NCBI GenBank assembly: GCA_002305275.1
Contig: DBQO01000026.1
Span: 1 to 9,614, forward strand
Length of the DNA: 9,614 bases
Reading direction: 5' to 3'
Source: Bacteroidales bacterium UBA1392
Lineage (GTDB): Bacteria; Bacteroidota; Bacteroidia; Bacteroidales; UBA932
In this document: positions 5,522 through 9,614 of the stretch, piece after piece
Position numbering within the stretch: position 1 is the first letter of the stretch
Layout: the number at the start of each line of letters is the position of its first letter
Program-made: the position numbers and the translations under genes
Notes under the pieces: model-generated
Told to the model about the DNA's origin: nothing
Seen by the model: the letters and a program-made list of their open reading frames with translations, nothing else
Databases searched by the model: none

Positions 5522-8305
5522 TTATAGTCCTATTTTCTTTTTAAGCCTCCTTATGGTGTCGAATGCATCCAAAGGAGACATTTTGTTGATATCAATATTT
5601 TGGAGCTCCTCCTTGATATCGAGCAACAGCGGGTCATCCAATTGGTATAGGGTGAGCTGAAGTCCCGTATCAGGAGTGGAGCGGGCGGATTTTTTGGTTT
5701 TTCTTGAAAAAGTTGCGGAGCCGACATCAATGCCGCTGCTGCGAGTGCCGATAGAGCTACTGTCGGAAGGTGTCTCTTCCAGAGTGCCGGTAGAGCTACT
5801 GTCGGAAGGCGCCTCTGCGAGAGTTCCACCGGCAGCGCCTCCATCCCTCTCGAGCTCGGAAAGGCGCCTGGCATTAGTGCCGGCATCAACTCCATCCCTC
5901 TCGAGCTCGGAAAGGCGCGCCTCGGCGCGTTTTACCACGTCATCCGGCATTCCCGCCAGACGGGCCACGTGGATGCCGAAACTATGGGCGACACCTCCTC
6001 TGCAGAGCTTGCGCAGAAAGATAATCTTACCTTCACTCTCCCTAACGGAGATATGATAGTTGAATACACGCTCGTGAAGCTCCTCAAGGTCGTTAAGCTC
6101 GTGATAATGGGTGGCGAAGAGGGTCTTTGCCCTCTGGGTGCCGCCATGCAAATGCTCCACTATGGCCCAGGCGATGGACATCCCGTCATAAGTACTGGTA
6201 CCTCGTCCTATCTCGTCGAGCAACACCAGCGACCTTTTGGAAAGATTATTCAAGATGGTGGCAGTCTCGAGCATTTCCACCATGAAGGTGGACTCTCCGC
6301 GGGCAATATTGTCAGAGGCTCCGACTCTGGTGAATATTTTATCCGTAATGCCCATTTTTACGCGATTTGCGGGGACGAAGGAGCCTATCTGGGCCATTAC
6401 AACTATCAGCGCCGTTTGTCGCAGGAGAGCCGATTTTCCGGACATATTGGGGCCGGTTAATATTATTATCTGCTGCGAGTCATTGTTAAGGTATAGATCG
6501 TTGGGTACATACTCCTCGCCGGGAGCCATACGGGTCTCTATCACGGGGTGGCGGCCTCCTTCAATCTCAATTTCCAACGAATCATCTATCTGCGGGCGAC
6601 AATAGCGGTTGTCCAGCGCCAGCCGGGCAAAACCCGCGAGTACGTCCAGGCGGGAGACCACCGAAGCATTGCGCTGAATGAGGGCAACTTCGGCTTGTAT
6701 GGAGGCAAGCAAAGCTCCATATATCTCACTCTCGAGAGCGAGAATCTTCTCCTCCGCCCCGAGTATCTTCTCTTCGTATTGTTTGAGCTCCGGCGTGATA
6801 TAACGCTCCGCATTTACCAGCGTCTGCTTGCGGATCCAATCAGAGGGCACACGCTCTTTATGGGTATTTCTCACTTCGAGGAAATATCCGAAGACATTGT
6901 TGTAGCTGATACGGAGCGAAGGTATGCCGGTACGCTCCTTCTCCCTCTGCTGAATATCCAGCAATATCTCTTTGCTGTGGGAGAGCGCATCGTGCAACGA
7001 ATCGAGCTCCTCCGAGACTCCTCTCGCTATCACGTCCCCCTTGCCTATTTGAGCGGCGGTATCGGGCAATATGCGGGTGGAAATGCTATTTGACAGCTCC
7101 CCGCAAGCATCCAGCTGCTCGATGCAGGAGGAGAATACGGGATTGGAGCTACCCTCAAGCAGCTTTCGGATCTCCGCTATGGCATCCAGGCCTCGTGAGA
7201 GTTGAAGCGCTTCGCGTGGCAGCAGTTTGCCTGCGGAAGCCTTGGAGATGATCCTCTCCAGGTCGCCTATATCACCGATGCGGCTCCTGACCTTCTCCAG
7301 CATCTTTTCATCAGCCATAAAGGCTGAAATGGTATCATATCGCTGATTAAGTTCCGAAATATCTTTTACAGGCATTGCCAGCCACTCCCTGAGTCTGCGT
7401 GCACCCATGGGCGAGCTGCATCTGTCGATAGTCTCCAGCAGCGACACTCCCTCTGCTCCGGCAATGGGGCTGAAGATCTCCAGGTTGCGGAATGTAAACT
7501 TGTCTATCCAGACGAAATTCCCTTCATCTATACGGGAAATTGAAGTCACGTGCCCCAACGAATGGTGGTGGGTAATCTCCATGTAAAAGAGAATTGCACC
7601 TGCCGCTTCTATGGCGAGGGGCATGCCCTCTATGCCAAATCCTTTGAGCGAACTTATATTGAAATGGCTGCGGAGTTTTTTGTGGCACGACTCTAAGACG
7701 AAGGCCCACTCGTCTAGTGGGGAGATATAGGCGATATTGCCAAATCTTTTACGGAAACCGTCGCAATAGCTCCTCTCCACCAGAATCTCTTTCGGGGCGC
7801 TGCCCGAAAGAAGATTTTCCATATACTCAAGAGAGCCTTGGGCTACTTTGAAAGTGCCTGTGGAGATGTCGAGCAGGGCAATGCCTGCGCTCTTCCCTTC
7901 AAAAGAGAGTGCCGCCAGATAGTTGTGCTCATTTTGCTTTAGGATGGTATCATTGTAGGCCACTCCGGGAGTTACAAGCTCGGTAACGCCGCGTTTGACC
8001 AGTTTTTTGGTGAGCTTAGGATCCTCCAGCTGGTCGCAAACCGCCACTTTGTATCCGGCCTGTACCAGTTTTGGAAGATAACTGTCCAATGCATGATGAG
8101 GCACTCCCGCCAATTCTATATAACTTCCCTTGCCGCTTGCGCGCCTCGTCAAGACTATGCCGAGTACTTTGCTCGCAATAACGGCATCCTCGCCGAAAGT
8201 CTCATAGAAATCACCCACCCTATAGAGGAGCAGAGAGTCAGGATATTGCGCCTTGATCTCATAAAACTGCTTTAGCAGCGGAGTAGCTGATTTCTTCTCT
8301 TTCAT
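5522..8305 (-). CDS. mutS: DNA mismatch repair protein MutS
   Basis: A 927-residue MutS, the ATPase that recognises mismatches and small loops and recruits MutL. The mismatch-probing F-x-E motif is DFYETF, with F33 and E35. Walker A is GPNMSGKS (618-625), Walker B is LVLLDEIGRGTS with D697 and E698, and TLFATHYHEL follows. FGIHVARLAGMPDDVVKRAEARL is the dimer-interface helix-turn-helix. The extreme C-terminus (LTLYQLDDPLLLDIKEEL to RRLKKKIGL) resembles the C-terminal domain of other Bacteroidota MutS. E. coli MutS has 853 residues and Bacteroidales homologues usually about 860-870. The excess lies in a repetitive Ser/Asp/Glu/Gly-rich linker at about residues 796-870. The ATG at 8305 is preferred over an upstream alternative start at 8323 that overlaps the promoter box. 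It heads an operon with the permease. Confidence 0.98.
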   Translation of the reverse strand: MKEKKSATPLLKQFYEIKAQYPDSLLLYRVGDFYETFGEDAVIASKVLGIVLTRRASGKGSYIELAGVPHHALDSYLPKLVQAGYKVAVCDQLEDPKLTKKLVKRGVTELVTPGVAYNDTILKQNEHNYLAALSFEGKSAGIALLDISTGTFKVAQGSLEYMENLLSGSAPKEILVERSYCDGFRKRFGNIAYISPLDEWAFVLESCHKKLRSHFNISSLKGFGIEGMPLAIEAAGAILFYMEITHHHSLGHVTSISRIDEGNFVWIDKFTFRNLEIFSPIAGAEGVSLLETIDRCSSPMGARRLREWLAMPVKDISELNQRYDTISAFMADEKMLEKVRSRIGDIGDLERIISKASAGKLLPREALQLSRGLDAIAEIRKLLEGSSNPVFSSCIEQLDACGELSNSISTRILPDTAAQIGKGDVIARGVSEELDSLHDALSHSKEILLDIQQREKERTGIPSLRISYNNVFGYFLEVRNTHKERVPSDWIRKQTLVNAERYITPELKQYEEKILGAEEKILALESEIYGALLASIQAEVALIQRNASVVSRLDVLAGFARLALDNRYCRPQIDDSLEIEIEGGRHPVIETRMAPGEEYVPNDLYLNNDSQQIIILTGPNMSGKSALLRQTALIVVMAQIGSFVPANRVKMGITDKIFTRVGASDNIARGESTFMVEMLETATILNNLSKRSLVLLDEIGRGTSTYDGMSIAWAIVEHLHGGTQRAKTLFATHYHELNDLEELHERVFNYHISVRESEGKIIFLRKLCRGGVAHSFGIHVARLAGMPDDVVKRAEARLSELERDGVDAGTNARRLSELERDGGAAGGTLAEAPSDSSSTGTLEETPSDSSSIGTRSSGIDVGSATFSRKTKKSARSTPDTGLQLTLYQLDDPLLLDIKEELQNIDINKMSPLDAFDTIRRLKKKIGL
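5743..5820 (-). repeat. 39-bp tandem repeat, two copies, inside mutS
   Basis: Two direct copies, 5743-5781 and 5782-5820, agree at 34 of 39 positions by eye. A degenerate third start (gagttcc) follows at 5821. The period is 13 codons, so the frame is kept. It encodes a repeated Glu/Pro/Ser/Asp module (PSDSSSTGT, then PSDSSSIGT) in the linker before the MutS C-terminal domain. Confidence 0.9.
5839..5918 (-). repeat. 29-bp identical direct repeat with 51-bp period, inside mutS
   Basis: Positions 5839-5867 and 5890-5918 are identical over 29 bp, offset by 51 bp (17 codons). Both copies encode RLSELERDG. The stretch between and after the copies is not conserved at the same level. It is adjacent to the 39-bp repeat, so the whole linker looks built from short in-frame duplications. 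Confidence 0.92.
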
Positions 8306-8311
8306 AGTCCA

Positions 8312-8319
8312 CAAAAATA
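8312..8319 (-). promoter_or_regulatory. Candidate -7 promoter box of mutS
   Basis: On the minus strand this reads TATTTTTG, a match to TAnnTTTG. It ends only 6 bp before the mutS ATG at 8305, so a transcript starting here would be leaderless or nearly so. No TTG is seen at the usual upstream distance. The match may be chance in an A/T-rich region. Confidence 0.45.
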
Positions 8320-8340
8320 CCAATTATCTTGGGAAAAATA

Positions 8341-8348
8341 TAACTTTG
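8341..8348 (+). promoter_or_regulatory. Second, upstream -7-like box before the lipoprotein gene
   Basis: TAACTTTG matches TAnnTTTG and lies 14 bp upstream, box start to box start, of the stronger TATCTTTG at 8355. It could be a second promoter or a chance match. No TTG lies at the expected upstream distance. Confidence 0.35.
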
Positions 8349-8354
8349 AAATCG

Positions 8355-8362
8355 TATCTTTG
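8355..8362 (+). promoter_or_regulatory. -7 promoter box of the beta-lactamase-fold lipoprotein and rsmA unit
   Basis: TATCTTTG, identical to the two boxes between the transketolase operon and lepA. A TTG at 8329-8331 lies 23 bp upstream, slightly longer than the usual spacer. The predicted start of transcription near 8368 leaves a short A-rich leader before the ATG codons at 8385 and 8391. Confidence 0.65.
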
Positions 8363-8390
8363 TAAAAATAATTTAACAAAACCTATGATT

Positions 8391-9524
8391 ATGAAGAAAA
8401 TCACCCTATTTGCGCTGGTTGCGCTTCTGCTTACGGCTTGCGCTCCCAAATCCTACACGGAGTTTGAAAACGACCTTAACGCTTTCAGAGAGGAGGTGGG
8501 CAACGTCGGCCTCGGAGTAGCCGTCGTCAAAGAGAATAAGCTCATCTACGACAACTATTTCGGAGTTAAAAACCTCGAAACCGGAGAAAAGATAGATGCA
8601 CAAACCATTTTCAGGATTGCATCCATCTCCAAATCCTTCACCGCCACAGCCCTTATGCAGCTGGTTGAACAAGGGAAGGTGACCCTCGATACGGATGTAA
8701 GCGATCTGATGGGATTCCGGGTACGCAATCCGAAATATCCCGAAACGGTCATCACTCTCGATATGCTGCTCTCACACACCTCCAGCCTAAGTGACTCTTT
8801 AGGTTACTTTACTCTAGACGTGATCAATCCGGCAACCAACCCGGAGTTTGCAGGTTGTTACAACGATTATGAGCCGGGTAAGGGCTACCGTTACTGCAAC
8901 CTCAATTTCAATATGGCCGGTACCATTCTGGAAAAGCTCTCGGGAGAACGCTTTGACCAATATGTTGTAAACCATATACTCAATCCCCTCGGACTTTACG
9001 GAGGCTACGACATCGATGCTCTCGACTCAACTCGCTTTGCCTCCCTATACTCATACAATTCGGAAAATGACAGCCTCGAAGCCCAGCCCAACGCATATAA
9101 ATCGAGGGCTGAGGAGATTGCCAACTATACCATGGGCTATACCACTCCGATATTCTCCCCTACCGGAGGAATGAAGATATCCACCACCGATCTTGCAAAA
9201 TACATGATGATGCACATGAATTACGGCCTCTACCCCGGAGCAGGGGAACGCATCATATCGGAGGAGAGTTCCAGGAACATGCAAACTCCCCGCTCGGATG
9301 ATGAGCATTACGGACTCGCCCTGTGGCGCAATAGCGATTATATACCCGAAGTGGAACTTGTAGGTCATACCGGCGGTGCCTATGGGCTCAGAAGTGCAAT
9401 GTTCTTCCACCCTGAGGAGAAATATGGCTTCATCGTAATCAGCAGCGGTACCAAATCACCACAGGATACCATACTACAAGGCACGATAAAGATCATGTAC
9501 GATCATTTCATTGCAAATGAGTAA
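8391..9524 (+). CDS. Serine hydrolase lipoprotein, beta-lactamase / penicillin-binding-protein-like family
   Basis: A 377-residue exported lipoprotein. MKKITLFALVALLLTAC is a signal peptide with lipobox LTAC, making Cys17 the lipidated residue. No obvious acidic surface-export signal follows the Cys, so a periplasm-facing membrane anchor is likely. The mature part has the three active-site motifs of the class C beta-lactamase / DD-peptidase fold: SISK (Ser78 nucleophile, Lys81), YCN (Tyr168-Asn170) and HTG (326-328) in place of KTG. Members include DD-carboxypeptidases, D-aminopeptidases, esterases and true beta-lactamases, so the substrate is open. An HTG third motif is common in the non-beta-lactamase members. 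ATG at 8385 is an alternative start two codons upstream. A TTG at 8346 is rejected because it lies within a promoter box. The gene overlaps rsmA by 8 nt. Confidence 0.9.
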   Translation: MKKITLFALVALLLTACAPKSYTEFENDLNAFREEVGNVGLGVAVVKENKLIYDNYFGVKNLETGEKIDAQTIFRIASISKSFTATALMQLVEQGKVTLDTDVSDLMGFRVRNPKYPETVITLDMLLSHTSSLSDSLGYFTLDVINPATNPEFAGCYNDYEPGKGYRYCNLNFNMAGTILEKLSGERFDQYVVNHILNPLGLYGGYDIDALDSTRFASLYSYNSENDSLEAQPNAYKSRAEEIANYTMGYTTPIFSPTGGMKISTTDLAKYMMMHMNYGLYPGAGERIISEESSRNMQTPRSDDEHYGLALWRNSDYIPEVELVGHTGGAYGLRSAMFFHPEEKYGFIVISSGTKSPQDTILQGTIKIMYDHFIANE

Positions 9525-9614
9525 AACCCCCGAGCAAACGAGAAAACCTGTTGTAAGGCCTAAAAAGGGGCTTGGACAGCACTTTCTTACCGATCAGACC
9601 ATAGCGCGCAACAT
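9517..9614 (+). CDS. rsmA: 16S rRNA dimethyladenosine transferase RsmA/KsgA (N-terminal part, runs off right edge)
   Basis: An ATG at 9517 opens a frame to the window end (32 codons and 2 nt). After a Lys/Arg-rich start, residues 14-29 read RPKKGLGQHFLTDQTI, the N-terminal signature of KsgA/RsmA. This S-adenosylmethionine-dependent enzyme dimethylates two adjacent adenosines near the 3' end of 16S rRNA (A1518/A1519 in E. coli) late in 30S assembly, and its loss gives kasugamycin resistance. The methyltransferase catalytic motifs lie beyond the edge. The start overlaps the last 8 nt of the lipoprotein gene, so the two are in one transcript and probably translationally coupled. Confidence 0.9.
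   Translation, partial: MSKTPEQTRKPVVRPKKGLGQHFLTDQTIARN

Noticed and set aside
5743..5918. Repeats in mutS considered as a CRISPR-like array or mobile-element scar
   Set aside because: The units are adjacent or nearly so, without unique spacers. They are in-frame and coding, and no target-site or terminal inverted repeats are seen, so internal duplication explains them.
5969..6460. 163-codon open frame on the plus strand antisense to mutS
   Set aside because: It lies opposite the strongly conserved MutS ATPase region, has no promoter or recognisable domain, and is explained by the codon pattern of the real gene.
8306..8323. Six-residue N-terminal extension of MutS starting at 8323
   Set aside because: It lies over the -7 box candidate, and homologues start shortly before the LLKQFYEIKAQYPD segment, which fits the ATG at 8305.
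8346..8390. TTG start adding 15 residues to the lipoprotein
   Set aside because: The TTG lies within a TAACTTTG box and upstream of the stronger TATCTTTG box. It would also bury the MKK signal peptide start, so ATG 8391 (or 8385) is better.

Overview
The window reads as chromosome of a member of the Bacteroidota, most likely Bacteroidales. Three things point there: intergenic -7 boxes matching the phylum pattern TAnnTTTG, A/T-rich leaders that mostly lack Shine-Dalgarno sequences, and protein styles such as the GLGQHFL start of RsmA and the MutS C-terminus. The genus cannot be fixed from this sequence. Coding density is very high. The only true intergenic regions are two short divergent promoter regions, at about 2406-2468 and 8306-8390.

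The layout is two divergent pairs of transcription units. From the promoter at 2428-2448, a minus-strand operon runs left: the N-terminal half of a split transketolase, its C-terminal half, an ECF-type sigma factor, and the first five codons of another gene cut by the window edge. To the right of the same promoter lies lepA (elongation factor 4) on the plus strand. lepA meets an oncoming minus-strand operon almost head-on, with 4 bp between stop codons. That operon starts at about 8305 with mutS and continues into a MacB/FtsX-type ABC transporter permease. Diverging from mutS, a plus-strand unit encodes a lipoprotein of the serine beta-lactamase/penicillin-binding-like family. It overlaps by 8 nt the start of rsmA/ksgA (16S rRNA dimethyladenosine transferase), which runs off the right edge.

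Most genes are housekeeping: carbon metabolism, translation quality, mismatch repair and rRNA methylation. I see no mobile element, CRISPR array, tRNA or rRNA, and no obviously new multi-gene system. The points most worth a second look are: (1) a perfect 10-bp-arm inverted repeat at 2428-2448 that places identical -7 boxes back to back for the transketolase operon and lepA; (2) a repeat-built linker near the C-terminus of MutS, with 39-bp and 51-bp-period in-frame repeats, making the protein longer than usual; (3) an ECF sigma gene in the transketolase operon; and (4) a lone ABC permease coupled to mutS. All calls come from reading motifs and translations by eye; no database search was made.
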